Source: Salinibacterium sp. (GTDB taxonomy: Bacteria > Actinomycetota > Actinomycetes > Actinomycetales > Microbacteriaceae). Taken from it: 64,000 nucleotides of DNA. The notes under the pieces were generated by a model that had not been told where the DNA came from, did no database searches, and saw only the letters and a program-made list of their open reading frames with translations. Made by a program: the position numbers and the translations under genes. The DNA lies in the NCBI GenBank assembly GCA_015234465.1, contig JADGNA010000006.1:124001-188000 (forward strand), given 5' to 3'. Positions 49,459-58,853 of this stretch are shown piece by piece; within the stretch, counting starts at the first letter, position 1; every line of letters begins with the position of its first letter.

Positions 49459-49531
49459 CCGTTCGCGCTGCAGTTTCCGTGCCGCGCTACAAGAATGTCT
49501 GTAGCGCGGGACGGAAACCGCAGCGCAACGG
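49459..49531. repeat. Long inverted repeat (about 32-bp arms) between convergent genes
   Basis: Arm 1 (49459-49491) and arm 2 (49500-49531) are reverse complements except for one mismatch in the inner 19 bp (GTTTCCGTGCCGCGCTACA versus the complement of TGTAGCGCGGGACGGAAAC) and a one-base bulge in the outer part; the loop is 8 nt. It sits between the EI24 gene and the DUF77 gene. It may be a bidirectional terminator or a palindromic mobile repeat. Confidence 0.65.
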
Positions 49532-49533
49532 AA

Positions 49534-49842
49534 TCAGTTCTCGCCGGAGATGGCCCGCTCGAGGCGCTCGACCTTGCCATCGAGCTCTCCCGTGTAGCCG
49601 GGGCGGATGTCGGCCTTGAGCACGAGCGAGACGCGCGAGCCGAACTCACCGACGGCATCCGTCGCTCGCTTGACGACATCGAAGACCTCGTCCCACTCAC
49701 CCTCGATCGTCGTGAACATCGCGTCGGTGCGGTGTGGCAGGCCGGATTCGCGCACGACCTTGACGGCGGCCGCGACCGCGTCATGCACGGACCCATCGGT
49801 GCGGCCGGTGCCGCCTGGCGAGACAGAGAAGGCAACAAGCAT
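49534..49842 (-). CDS. Thiamine-binding DUF77/MTH1187-family protein (YkoF-like single domain)
   Basis: 102 residues with a compact ferredoxin-like fold: MLVAFSVSPGG, a helix, MFTTIEGEWDEVFDVVKRAT and SRVSLVLKADIRPG. DUF77 proteins such as MTH1187 and the YkoF halves bind thiamine or HMP and oligomerise. Its position after the ykoE-ecfA-ecfT transporter and the kinase gene parallels ykoF in the B. subtilis ykoFEDC operon. It has its own possible -10 (TACACT at 49849-49854), so it may also be made separately. Confidence 0.85.
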   Translation of the reverse strand: MLVAFSVSPGGTGRTDGSVHDAVAAAVKVVRESGLPHRTDAMFTTIEGEWDEVFDVVKRATDAVGEFGSRVSLVLKADIRPGYTGELDGKVERLERAISGEN

Positions 49843-49848
49843 GGCTCC

Positions 49849-49854
49849 AGTGTA
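49849..49854 (-). promoter_or_regulatory. Probable -10 element of the DUF77 gene
   Basis: On the minus strand TACACT ends 6 nt before the ATG at 49842. GGAGCC in between could instead be a weak ribosome-binding site. Confidence 0.35.
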
Positions 49855-49908
49855 GGGCCGAGCACGCGCCTCGAATGGGGGTCAGCCGGGGCGAGCCAGC
49901 TGGTGCGC

Positions 49909-50496
49909 TCAGGCCGTGGCGGTCTCGTCAATCACGACGTCGGCGAGTGAGCGCGGGTCCTCGCGCGCGATGAAACGATCCTCCTGGCGCGCCCACCGGT
50001 CCCAGTACGGCGCATAGCCCTCGCCATCCCGGGCGAGGGCGCGCTGCTTCCTGGTGGGGGCGTCGAGCTCAACCCACACGCCGAAGGTCGCGAGCGCCCG
50101 TGACGCCCGGCTGAGCGAACCGCAGCCCTCGATCACGAGCGGGCGCGCCGCATCGAGCGGATGCCACGTGCCCGGCCGACCCGCGTTCCAATCCCAGCCT
50201 CGCCACCCGGGGTCGTCCGCCCGCAGCACGTCGGCGACGACCATGGCGCTCCCGGCGTCGAGTCCGTCCCAGCCCGGATAGAAGTCGTCGAGCCGCACGA
50301 GCTGCGCGCCCTCGATCGCCGCCGTGAGCGCCCTGGCCAGGGTCGTCTTTCCCGAGCCGGAGCGGCCGTCGATGAGCACGACCGGGCGGGCATCCGCCGC
50401 AACCGCGTCGACGATGCGGGGCACGTGCGTCACGATCGCATGCGCCGTCTCCGGCTGCCGCCCTGGCGCGGGGTCGGGCGTGGCATCCGGTCTCAT
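49909..50496 (-). CDS. Small P-loop kinase (uridine kinase-like)
   Basis: 195 residues from the ATG at 50496, overlapping the ecfT stop by ATGA. Walker A GRSGSGKTT (44-52), VRLDDFYPGW (an Asp-containing substrate loop as in uridine/AAA kinases), a lid-like EEGCGSLSR-type region and C-terminal RWARQEDRFIARE. It is of the same fold class as uridine or nucleoside kinases; the substrate is unknown. The TPP-regulated operon suggests a vitamin-pathway role, e.g. a thiamine or HMP-type substrate, but this is inference. Confidence 0.75.
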   Translation of the reverse strand: MRPDATPDPAPGRQPETAHAIVTHVPRIVDAVAADARPVVLIDGRSGSGKTTLARALTAAIEGAQLVRLDDFYPGWDGLDAGSAMVVADVLRADDPGWRGWDWNAGRPGTWHPLDAARPLVIEGCGSLSRASRALATFGVWVELDAPTRKQRALARDGEGYAPYWDRWARQEDRFIAREDPRSLADVVIDETATA

Positions 50497-51278
50497 GCCC
50501 TCGCCCAGATGAAGTTCCAGTGGCCGGTCGCGACCGAGACCGCGACGGCGGTCGCCGCGATCGCAGCACCGATGATGAGCAGCAACACCTCGGAACGCCC
50601 GAAGTGTGACGCTCGCGCCCACGAGCGCCGGGTGGTGCCGCCGAAGCCGCGGGCCTCCATGGCCGTCGCGAGCTTGCTGCCCCGTCGGATCGCGATCACG
50701 AGGAGCGCGAACGCCTGCCCTGGCAGCCGTCGAACACGCCCGTGGTCGCTCACGCCCCGGGCGCGGCGGCCGAGCTCTAGGCTGCGCCAGTCGGAGATCA
50801 GCAGTCCCACGAGTCGGAGCCCCGCGAGCGCGCCCAGCACGAAGCGGCTCGGCAGCTTGGCGACCTGCGCGAGCCCGTCGGCGAGGTCTGTCGGGTCGAT
50901 CGTGATGAAGAGCACGACGGCGGGGAGGCCGATCGCGAGCACGCGCAAGACGGTCGCGATCGCGAGCGTGACCGAGCCCTCCGTGACGTGCACGAAGAGC
51001 CACTCGAAGTAGGTGTCGCCGGATGCCTCGCCATAGAGTGCGATCGTCACGCCGGCGAGCGGCGCCATGATCCAGATCGGCAGCGTGCGCAGCCAGAAGG
51101 TGCGGGCGCTCACGCCCGCGAAGGCGAAGAGGGCGAACTCCAGCACGAGGGCCACGGTTGCCGAGACCCAGTCGATCGTGAGCACGAGCACCCCGGCGAC
51201 GAGGAGGGCCGTCGCCAGCTTCGCGACAGGATTGATCGTCGCCACTGCGCGGTCGGGGCGCACGGCGACCGCCGTCAT
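50493..51278 (-). CDS. ecfT: ECF transporter transmembrane subunit (EcfT/YkoC)
   Basis: 261 residues, five or more membrane helices (LVAGVLVLTIDWVSATVALV, VLRVLAIGLPAVVLFITI, VLLLIIGAAIAATAVAVSV). Two cytoplasmic Ala-Arg-Gly motifs are seen, RRARGVS and MEARGFGG, which contact the ATPases. It links the S-component (YkoE) to the fused EcfA. Overlaps ecfA by ATGA and the kinase gene likewise. Confidence 0.92.
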   Translation of the reverse strand: MTAVAVRPDRAVATINPVAKLATALLVAGVLVLTIDWVSATVALVLEFALFAFAGVSARTFWLRTLPIWIMAPLAGVTIALYGEASGDTYFEWLFVHVTEGSVTLAIATVLRVLAIGLPAVVLFITIDPTDLADGLAQVAKLPSRFVLGALAGLRLVGLLISDWRSLELGRRARGVSDHGRVRRLPGQAFALLVIAIRRGSKLATAMEARGFGGTTRRSWARASHFGRSEVLLLIIGAAIAATAVAVSVATGHWNFIWARA

Positions 51279-52741
51279 GCGAGCACCTCCGCACGCGGCT
51301 GCAAGCGGAGCGTCGATGTCGCGAGGGCGTCGACGAGCCGCTCGTCGTGCGTCGCCATGACGATCGCGTTGCCGTCATCGAGCAGGGAGGTGAGCATCGC
51401 CACGAGTTCCTCCCACGTGCGCGAGTCCTGGCCGAACGTGGGCTCGTCAAGCATGAGCACGGGCGGCCGCGTCGCGAGCATGGTCGCGACGGAGAGCCGA
51501 CGCTTCTCGCCACCCGAGAGCGTGAAGGGGTTGGCGTCGGCGAGGTGCGTGAGCCGGAGCCGCTGCAGCAGTTCGTCGATGCGTGCCTCCTGTTCGGCGC
51601 GGCTGACCCTGAGCGCGCGCAGCCCGATCGCGAGTTCCTCGCGCACCCGGCCGGTGAGCAACTGGTGCTCGGGGTCCTGGAACACCGTGCCAATGCGCGT
51701 GAGGAGCTCCCGCGATCGCCACCTGAGCGGCGCATCCCCCGCCCCGTCTGCCAGCACAGGATGCGCGAGCACCCTGCCCGCCGCTGGCGCGAGCAGCCCC
51801 GCGAGGGTCAGCACGAGGGTCGACTTGCCGGCACCGTTGGCTCCCGTGAGGGCGATCGCCTGCCCAGCGCCGACCGTGAGGTCGACCCCCTCCTGCACGA
51901 CGCGCCTGCCTCGAGCGACCGACAACTGCTCGGCCGACACGAGTGACTCGCCGCTGCCGTGATCCCGGCGCACGGGCATCCGCGGTGGGTGGCTCGGAAC
52001 CCAGACGCCGGATGCTGCGAGCGCCTCACCCTCGTCGGTGAGCACCCGCGCGGGGACCCCGTCGGCGAGCACTCCCCCGTCGGCGCCGAGCACGATGACC
52101 CGATCGACCAGCTCTCGCCAGACCTCGACGCGGTGCTCGACCACCACGAGGGTCGCGCCGGTCTCGTCGAGCACGCGGCGCGTGGCCTCCACGACCTCGC
52201 GCACGCCCTCGGGGTCGAGGTTCGCGGTCGGCTCGTCGAGGAGGAGGAGCCCCGGCCGCATGGCAAGCACACCCGCGAGGGCGAGCCGCTGCTTCTGTCC
52301 ACCCGAGAGCGCCTCGGTCGAGTGCTCGAGCGGCAGGTCCAGGCCCACGATCGCCAGGGCCTCGCGCACGCGGCGCCAGGTCTCCTCGCGCGGCACGCCG
52401 AGATTCTCGCAGCCGAAGGCCACGTCGTCGCCGACCCGCGCGAGGATGACCTGCGAGTCGGGGTCCTGCAGCACGAGCCCCGCTCGTCCCCGGCGGGACG
52501 CGGGATGGTCACCGTCGAGCGTCAACTCTCCCGCGCTCTCGCCCTCCTCGTCCCCGCCGAGCACGCCGGCGAGTCCGTGGATGACGGTCGACTTGCCAAC
52601 ACCGGAGGCGCCGAGCAGCAGCACTCGCTCCCCCGGCTCGATCGCGAGATCGAGGTCGCGCACGGCCCAGTCGTCCCGGCCTGCGTGCCGCCACCCCCAA
52701 CCCCGGGCGCTGACTCGGGCCCCGGGCATCCGGGATTCCAT
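51275..52741 (-). CDS. ECF transporter fused ATPase (EcfAA'/YkoD)
   Basis: 488 residues from the ATG at 52741, 5 nt after the ykoE stop. Two ABC ATPase domains in tandem: domain 1 with Walker A GASGVGKST (44-52), QDPDSQVILARVGDDVAF, LSGGQKQR and LLLDEPTANLD; domain 2 with Walker A GANGAGKST (about 300-308), QDPEHQLLTGRVREE, LSGGEKRR and LMLDEPTFGQD. The Q-loop forms (DPD/DPE) are typical of ECF ATPases. It powers thiamine-precursor uptake with YkoE and EcfT. The TPP riboswitch upstream supports this. Confidence 0.93.
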   Translation of the reverse strand: MESRMPGARVSARGWGWRHAGRDDWAVRDLDLAIEPGERVLLLGASGVGKSTVIHGLAGVLGGDEEGESAGELTLDGDHPASRRGRAGLVLQDPDSQVILARVGDDVAFGCENLGVPREETWRRVREALAIVGLDLPLEHSTEALSGGQKQRLALAGVLAMRPGLLLLDEPTANLDPEGVREVVEATRRVLDETGATLVVVEHRVEVWRELVDRVIVLGADGGVLADGVPARVLTDEGEALAASGVWVPSHPPRMPVRRDHGSGESLVSAEQLSVARGRRVVQEGVDLTVGAGQAIALTGANGAGKSTLVLTLAGLLAPAAGRVLAHPVLADGAGDAPLRWRSRELLTRIGTVFQDPEHQLLTGRVREELAIGLRALRVSRAEQEARIDELLQRLRLTHLADANPFTLSGGEKRRLSVATMLATRPPVLMLDEPTFGQDSRTWEELVAMLTSLLDDGNAIVMATHDERLVDALATSTLRLQPRAEVLA

Positions 52742-52746
52742 GGTCG

Positions 52747-53367
52747 TCAGCGCCGCGCGGGGACGCGCCCCGAGGCGAAGCGGTTCAGCGCCCCGGCCCT
52801 CGCGAGTCCGCGGACGGCGAGCCACGAGAGCACGCCGGCGAGGATGGCGCCCGAGATGATCGCGGAAATCGTGTAGACGGTCGCGAACAGCGGCGCCGCG
52901 CCCGGGTACCAGAGCGTGAGGTCGGTGATCGCCATCGCGAGGCCGGCTCCCATGCCCGCGAGGATGGCGCCGCTCAGTCGCCAGTTCGTGTAGACGAAGA
53001 GCGCGAAGATGAGCTCGGCGCCGAGCCCCTGCACGAAGCCGGAGACGAGCGTGAGCGCGCCCCACTGGTTGCCCACGAGGGCCGAGACGGTCGCCGCGAT
53101 CATCTCGCCGTAGATCGCCGCGCCGGGCTTGCGCACGACGAGCGCCGTGAGCACGCCCGCGAACAACCAGCCACCTCCGAAGAGCGCCTGGAGGCCGGGC
53201 AGGAATCCGACGAGCCCGCTGAGGGGCTCGTGGGCAACGTTCCAGGCCAGGAAGATAAGGCCGGATGCGACGCCGATGACGCTCGCGACGACGATGTCGA
53301 CAACCCTCCAGCGAAGGCTCGGCTTCGCCTTGGCGGATGCGACAGCAGGTGCAGTTGTAGTGTTCAT
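52747..53367 (-). CDS. ykoE: YkoE-family ECF substrate-binding (S) component for thiamine/HMP
   Basis: 206 residues, six membrane helices (VVDIVVASVIGVASGLIFLAW, GLQALFGGGWLFAGVLTALV, ITDLTLWYPGAAPLFA and others) with AAIYGEMIAATVSALVGNQW and FVQGLGAELIFALF. This is the YkoE family, S-component for thiamine or hydroxymethylpyrimidine. It is the first gene after the TPP riboswitch, and its ribosome-binding site (GGAGGG, just before ATG) is part of the riboswitch 3' strand, so ligand should block translation. Confidence 0.92.
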   Translation of the reverse strand: MNTTTAPAVASAKAKPSLRWRVVDIVVASVIGVASGLIFLAWNVAHEPLSGLVGFLPGLQALFGGGWLFAGVLTALVVRKPGAAIYGEMIAATVSALVGNQWGALTLVSGFVQGLGAELIFALFVYTNWRLSGAILAGMGAGLAMAITDLTLWYPGAAPLFATVYTISAIISGAILAGVLSWLAVRGLARAGALNRFASGRVPARR

Positions 53368-53371
53368 ATTT

Positions 53372-53459
53372 CCCTCCCTGCGCTGGCATTATCCAGATCA
53401 GGTTCGACGGTCGAAGCTTGGAGTAGCTTCCTCTCAGCCCGGCTCACCGGACTCCCGTG
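53372..53459 (-). ncRNA. TPP (THI-box) riboswitch
   Basis: Read on the minus strand: CGGGAGTCCGGTGAGCCGGG, CTGAGAGG (J2-3 pyrimidine-binding core), a variable P3 arm (GAAGCTACTCCAAGCTTC), then CCGTCGAACCTGATCTGGAT, AATGCCAGCG (diphosphate-binding arm) and CAGGGAGGG. All conserved THI-box segments are present in order. The 3' end contains the ykoE ribosome-binding site, so it probably works by sequestering translation initiation, though termination cannot be excluded. Confidence 0.97.
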
Positions 53460-53470
53460 TGTGTATGTGT

Positions 53471-53493
53471 GGCCCCATCATAGCCCGGGGGCC
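53471..53493 (-). terminator. Possible terminator after the MDR reductase gene
   Basis: A 6-bp GGCCCC/GGGGCC stem with an 11-nt loop lies between the reductase stop (53509) and the riboswitch. It could end reductase transcription ahead of the riboswitch promoter. Confidence 0.35.
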
Positions 53494-53508
53494 GAGCGCA
53501 TTTCAGCC

Positions 53509-54531
53509 TCAGCCGACGCGCACGACCATCTTGCCGATATTGGCCCCGTGCATCATGTCGAGGAACGCCGCTGGGGTGTTCTCGATCCCCTCGACGACGG
53601 TCTCGTCGTAGATGAGCTCACCCGAGCGCACCCAGGGCGTGACCTCGGCCGCGAACTCCTTGAAGTGCTCGTTGTAGCGGTTCACGGTGAAGCCCTGCAG
53701 GGTCAGGCCACGCTTGATGAGGTTGGCGAGGTTGCGGGGCCCGGGTGCAGGCTGGGTCGCGTTGTACTGTGAGATCATGCCGCAGATGGCACCGCGGCCG
53801 CCGTCACGGAAGGCCCCCAGCGCGGCCTCGAGGTGCTCGCCGCCCACATTGTCGAAGTACACGTCGATGCCGTCGGGGGCCGCCTCGCGCAGGCTCTTGC
53901 GCACGGGGCCCTCCTTGTAGTTGATCGCCGCATCGAAGCCGTAGCGCTCCGTGAGCGTGCGCACCTTCTCCTCCGAGCCCGCCGAGCCGATGACCCGGGA
54001 GGCCCCGGCGAGCCGGGCGATCTGCCCCACCGAGCTGCCGACCGCCCCCGCAGCGCCGGAGACGAAGACGATGTCACCCTCCTGCAGCCGGGCGATCTTG
54101 CGCAGGCCCACCCAGGCGGTGAAGCCGGGCATCCCGAGCGCCCCAAGGTAGACCGAGGGGGTGATGCCGGGGATCTCCTCGACCCGACGGAACGCGGATG
54201 CCTCGCCCTGGGCGACATCGCGCCAGCCGAGCGAGTGCAGCACGAGGTCGCCGACGGCCAGCCGCTCCGAGTTGCTCGCGACGACGCGGCCGACGGCGCC
54301 GCCCTCCATCGTCTCGCCCAGCACGTAGGGCGGCACATAGGACTTCACGTCGTCCATGCGGCCCCGCATGTAGGGGTCGACCGAGACGAACTCGTTCGCG
54401 ACGCGCACCTCGCCATCGGCGAGCTCCGGCAGGTTCACCGTGACGGTGCGGAAGGTGTCGTCCGTGGGCCAGCCGCTCGGGCGCTCGGCGAGCTGGATCT
54501 GGATGCTCTTGGAATGGTCGGGTGATGCCAC
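53509..54531 (-). CDS. Zinc-independent MDR-family NADP-dependent oxidoreductase (curcumin/prostaglandin reductase-like)
   Basis: 340 residues from the GTG at 54531; AGGAGG lies 4-5 nt upstream, and the longer frame adds 47 unrelated residues. Medium-chain reductase fold: VSVDPYMRGRM near the N-terminus, VSGAAGAVGSSVGQIARLAG (NADP Rossmann), DAAINYKEG, DVYFDNVGGEHLEAAL and GAICGMISQYN. No zinc-ligand cysteines are present. This matches the CurA/leukotriene reductase group, which reduces alpha,beta-unsaturated ketones or aldehydes with NADPH. It is probably a single-gene unit. Confidence 0.9.
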   Translation of the reverse strand: MASPDHSKSIQIQLAERPSGWPTDDTFRTVTVNLPELADGEVRVANEFVSVDPYMRGRMDDVKSYVPPYVLGETMEGGAVGRVVASNSERLAVGDLVLHSLGWRDVAQGEASAFRRVEEIPGITPSVYLGALGMPGFTAWVGLRKIARLQEGDIVFVSGAAGAVGSSVGQIARLAGASRVIGSAGSEEKVRTLTERYGFDAAINYKEGPVRKSLREAAPDGIDVYFDNVGGEHLEAALGAFRDGGRGAICGMISQYNATQPAPGPRNLANLIKRGLTLQGFTVNRYNEHFKEFAAEVTPWVRSGELIYDETVVEGIENTPAAFLDMMHGANIGKMVVRVG

Positions 54532-54614
54532 GATGCCTCCTGTCGGTGGGGTCCGGCGCTGGACCCCTATCGACGCTAGCATCCACACCGACCAGCCGGT
54601 ATGCGTGCGTCTGC

Positions 54615-56425
<1,811 letters not shown>

Positions 56426-56477
56426 TCATCAGGACGGACCATGGCGACACGCCGTTCCTGACCTGGAGGAGGAATCT

Positions 56478-56753
56478 ATGACGAGTGATGTCGTCCAGAA
56501 TCGTCGCCACAATGCGGGCTGGATCGTGGCAGGTGCACTGCTTGCGCTCATAGGCCTGGCCTGCGTCATCCTGTCGTTCGTTCTGGGAAACACCTGGAAC
56601 GAAGAAGGTGGCACGGAGCACGGCGCCACACAGGCGGCGTTGCTCATTCCGGGAGCGATTGCACTTGGCCTGGGCCTCGTCGCACTCGTGGTCGGTTTCA
56701 TCAAACGCGCTCCGAAAGGAGGCGAACAGGCGGGGATCACGCGCAAGCAGTGA
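56478..56753 (+). CDS. Small two-helix membrane protein of unknown function
   Basis: 91 residues from the ATG at 56478, with a strong GGAGGAGG site upstream. Two hydrophobic segments (WIVAGALLALIGLACVILSF and LLIPGAIALGLGLVALVVGF) are separated by a polar loop (NTWNEEGGTEHGATQ), and the C-terminus is basic. No family recognised. It is divergent from sufS and followed by the long intergenic region before ehuB. Its good translation signal supports a real gene. Confidence 0.65.
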   Translation: MTSDVVQNRRHNAGWIVAGALLALIGLACVILSFVLGNTWNEEGGTEHGATQAALLIPGAIALGLGLVALVVGFIKRAPKGGEQAGITRKQ

Positions 56754-57207
56754 GTCGCGACATCGTAGGCGAATCCGCCCGAGAATTGCACCTGTTATCG
56801 AAATGTGACATTCGGCAGCGGAGACGTTCACGGCCGGAAGACCGACGTCGCGATAGAGGCGTCGGTTCGAATGTGACGAACCCTCCATATCGGGGCTCGG
56901 GTGACCCCGGCCGATCGCCGCGAGCATGGGCGAGGAGGCGGTGTCACGCAGCAGCCTGAAACGCGTCAGAGAACGGTTGAATCGCGTCCCTTCCGCGGCT
57001 CTTCGGGGGCCTCGGTAGCACGCATCACGAGAGGCAGCAAGGTTCGCCCGGGCCCCGGCGAGTCGTCGCCCGCGCGGCCCCCGAGGGGTGGCATCCCGTC
57101 GGAGCCCGTGCGTATGGTGGGGGCCCATCACCACTTCGGGTCGGGTCTGTCTGCGTCTCCCTAGTCCGCAGACGAGGTTCGTCCTACACGACCGAATGAG
57201 GAGCATG
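56754..57207. other. 454-bp intergenic region upstream of the ectoine operon
   Basis: No convincing gene is seen on either strand. Features: two related motifs, CGAAATGTGACATTCG (about 56799-56814) and TTCGAATGTGACGAA (about 56866-56880), and the dyad GTCTGCG/CGCAGAC at 57149-57173. These sites are plausible for osmotic control of ehuB. Base composition is slightly lower in GC over the first 100 nt than in the neighbouring genes. Confidence 0.5.
57149..57173. promoter_or_regulatory. Dyad upstream of ehuB
   Basis: GTCTGCG (57149-57155) and CGCAGAC (57167-57173) form a perfect 7-bp inverted repeat with an 11-nt spacer, 34 nt before the ehuB start. It is a candidate operator for the ectoine uptake/synthesis operon. 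Confidence 0.4.
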
Positions 57208-58107
57208 ATGAACAAGCGACGGAGCCAGAGAGCTCGTCTAGCAATCGCCACGACGGGGGTCGCGGCACTCGCACTCACCGCGTGCAGCGGAGGAGGCGGC
57301 AACGGAGGTGACTCCGACGAGGACCTGCTGGCTTCGCTTCAGGAAGCCGGCACCATCACGGTCGCCATCGCCGATGAGCGTCCCTATTCCTGGCTCGACG
57401 GCGACGAGCCGACGGGCGCGACGATCGCCATGCACGAAGAGATCTTCGGCAACATGGGCATCGACAACGTCGAGGTCGTACAGGTCGACTGGAACTCCCT
57501 GATCCCCGGCCTCAACGCGGGCCGCTTCGACGCGGTCAGCGCCGGAATGTCGATCCTCCCCGACCGCTGTGAGCAGGCCGCGTTCAGCGATCCCGAGATC
57601 ATGTACACCACCGCGCTCATGGTGCCCGAGGGCAACCCCAAGGGTCTCAGCGACCTCGACTCAGTCGTTGAAGCAGGCGACGTGAACCTCGCCGTCCTCG
57701 CTGGCGGCATCGAGGCGGGCTACGCCGAGTCCCTCGGCATCACGAACGTGCAGAGCGTTCCGGATGCGCAGTCCGGCATGGACGTCGTGGCCAACGGCCG
57801 CGCCGACGCCTTCGCGATGACCGCGATCTCGCTCAACTGGATGGTCGAGAACAACCCGAACGCCGGCGTCGAGACCACGCAGGCCTTCGTGCAGGAGATC
57901 GACGGCGTCGAGCAGGTGGGTGCCGGATCGACCGTCTTCCGCAAGGGCGACACGACGCTGCTCGAGGCATACAACGAGGAGCTCGCGAAGATTATGGACA
58001 GCGAGGAGAAGTACCTCGAGCTGGTGGGCGAGTACGGCTTCACCAAGGAGAACATGCCTCCCGCTGACCTCACGACCGAGATGCTCTGCGCGGGTGACCT
58101 GGGCTAA
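57208..58107 (+). CDS. ehuB: Ectoine/hydroxyectoine ABC transporter substrate-binding lipoprotein
   Basis: 299 residues from the ATG at 57208, the in-frame ATG best spaced from GAGGAG (57196 and 57205 are alternatives). Lipobox LTAC gives Cys26, followed by a glycine-rich linker. The mature part is a family 3 binding protein: GTITVAIADERPYSWLDGD, VQVDWNSLIPGLNAGRFDAV, ADAFAMTAISLNWM. These features and the direct link to ectABCD identify it as EhuB rather than an amino acid binding protein. It opens the eight-gene osmolyte operon. Confidence 0.88.
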   Translation: MNKRRSQRARLAIATTGVAALALTACSGGGGNGGDSDEDLLASLQEAGTITVAIADERPYSWLDGDEPTGATIAMHEEIFGNMGIDNVEVVQVDWNSLIPGLNAGRFDAVSAGMSILPDRCEQAAFSDPEIMYTTALMVPEGNPKGLSDLDSVVEAGDVNLAVLAGGIEAGYAESLGITNVQSVPDAQSGMDVVANGRADAFAMTAISLNWMVENNPNAGVETTQAFVQEIDGVEQVGAGSTVFRKGDTTLLEAYNEELAKIMDSEEKYLELVGEYGFTKENMPPADLTTEMLCAGDLG

Positions 58108-58118
58108 CACCCTCTCCC

Positions 58119-58853
58119 ATGGATAGCAATATCGAAGCGCTGGTGGCGGCGCTGCCGAGAGTCCTGGATGGCGTGTGGATCACGATCCAGTTGACCCTCG
58201 GCGGCGCCGCACTGGCCATGGTCATCGCGGTGATCTTCGGAATCCTTGCGCGCAGCTCGCGGACACTCGTCCGCGGCTTCGCACGCACGGTCATCGAGTT
58301 CTTCCGCGGCACGTCACTCGTGGTGCAGATCTTCTGGTTCTTCTTCGTCCTGCCGCAGCTGGGCGTCGAACTCCACCCAATGGCCGCGGGAATCCTCGCG
58401 CTCGGCCTCAACTACGGCGCCTATGCCGCCGAGGTCGTTCGCGGTTCCATCAACTCCGTGCCCACCGGGCAGTGGGAGGCGACAACAGCCCTGAGCATGA
58501 CGAGGGCGCAGCGGATGCGTCGGGTGATCTTCCCGCAGGCGTGGGCGCTCATGATCCCGTCGCTGACGAACCTCCTCATCCATCTGCTCAAGGGCACGGC
58601 GGTCGTCGGCACGATCACGATCACCGACCTCACGTTCCGCCTGGATTCGCTCCAGCGCGACACCAACACCTTCTTCGCCTATGGACTGGGTCTCGTCATC
58701 TACTTCGTGCTCGCCTACATCCTGACGCTCATCATGAACGCGCTCGAAGTGCAGGCGAAGCACCGCCTCGGACGCGGTGAGTCGCTCAAGGAGGCCCTGA
58801 GCCTCCGCTCCCCCGATACGGGTGTCGAAGCAGGAGAGGCGGCCAAGTCATGA
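58119..58853 (+). CDS. ehuC: Ectoine/hydroxyectoine ABC transporter permease
   Basis: 244 residues. A polar amino acid-type permease with five membrane helices (WITIQLTLGGAALAMVIAVIF and others), FRGTSLVVQIFWFFFVLPQ and the EAA motif EATTALSMTRAQRMRRVIFPQ. It starts 11 nt after ehuB with no clear ribosome-binding site and overlaps ehuD by ATGA. Together with EhuD it forms the channel. Confidence 0.9.
   Translation: MDSNIEALVAALPRVLDGVWITIQLTLGGAALAMVIAVIFGILARSSRTLVRGFARTVIEFFRGTSLVVQIFWFFFVLPQLGVELHPMAAGILALGLNYGAYAAEVVRGSINSVPTGQWEATTALSMTRAQRMRRVIFPQAWALMIPSLTNLLIHLLKGTAVVGTITITDLTFRLDSLQRDTNTFFAYGLGLVIYFVLAYILTLIMNALEVQAKHRLGRGESLKEALSLRSPDTGVEAGEAAKS

Noticed and set aside
49909-51735. 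608-residue minus frame covering the kinase, ecfT and part of ecfA
   Set aside because: The beginning is a frame-shifted shadow of the ecfA and ecfT genes; the kinase starts with the ATGA at 50496.
56901-57164. 87-residue plus frame upstream of ehuB
   Set aside because: It has no ribosome-binding site, no family and an arginine/proline-rich composition; it is probably non-coding.
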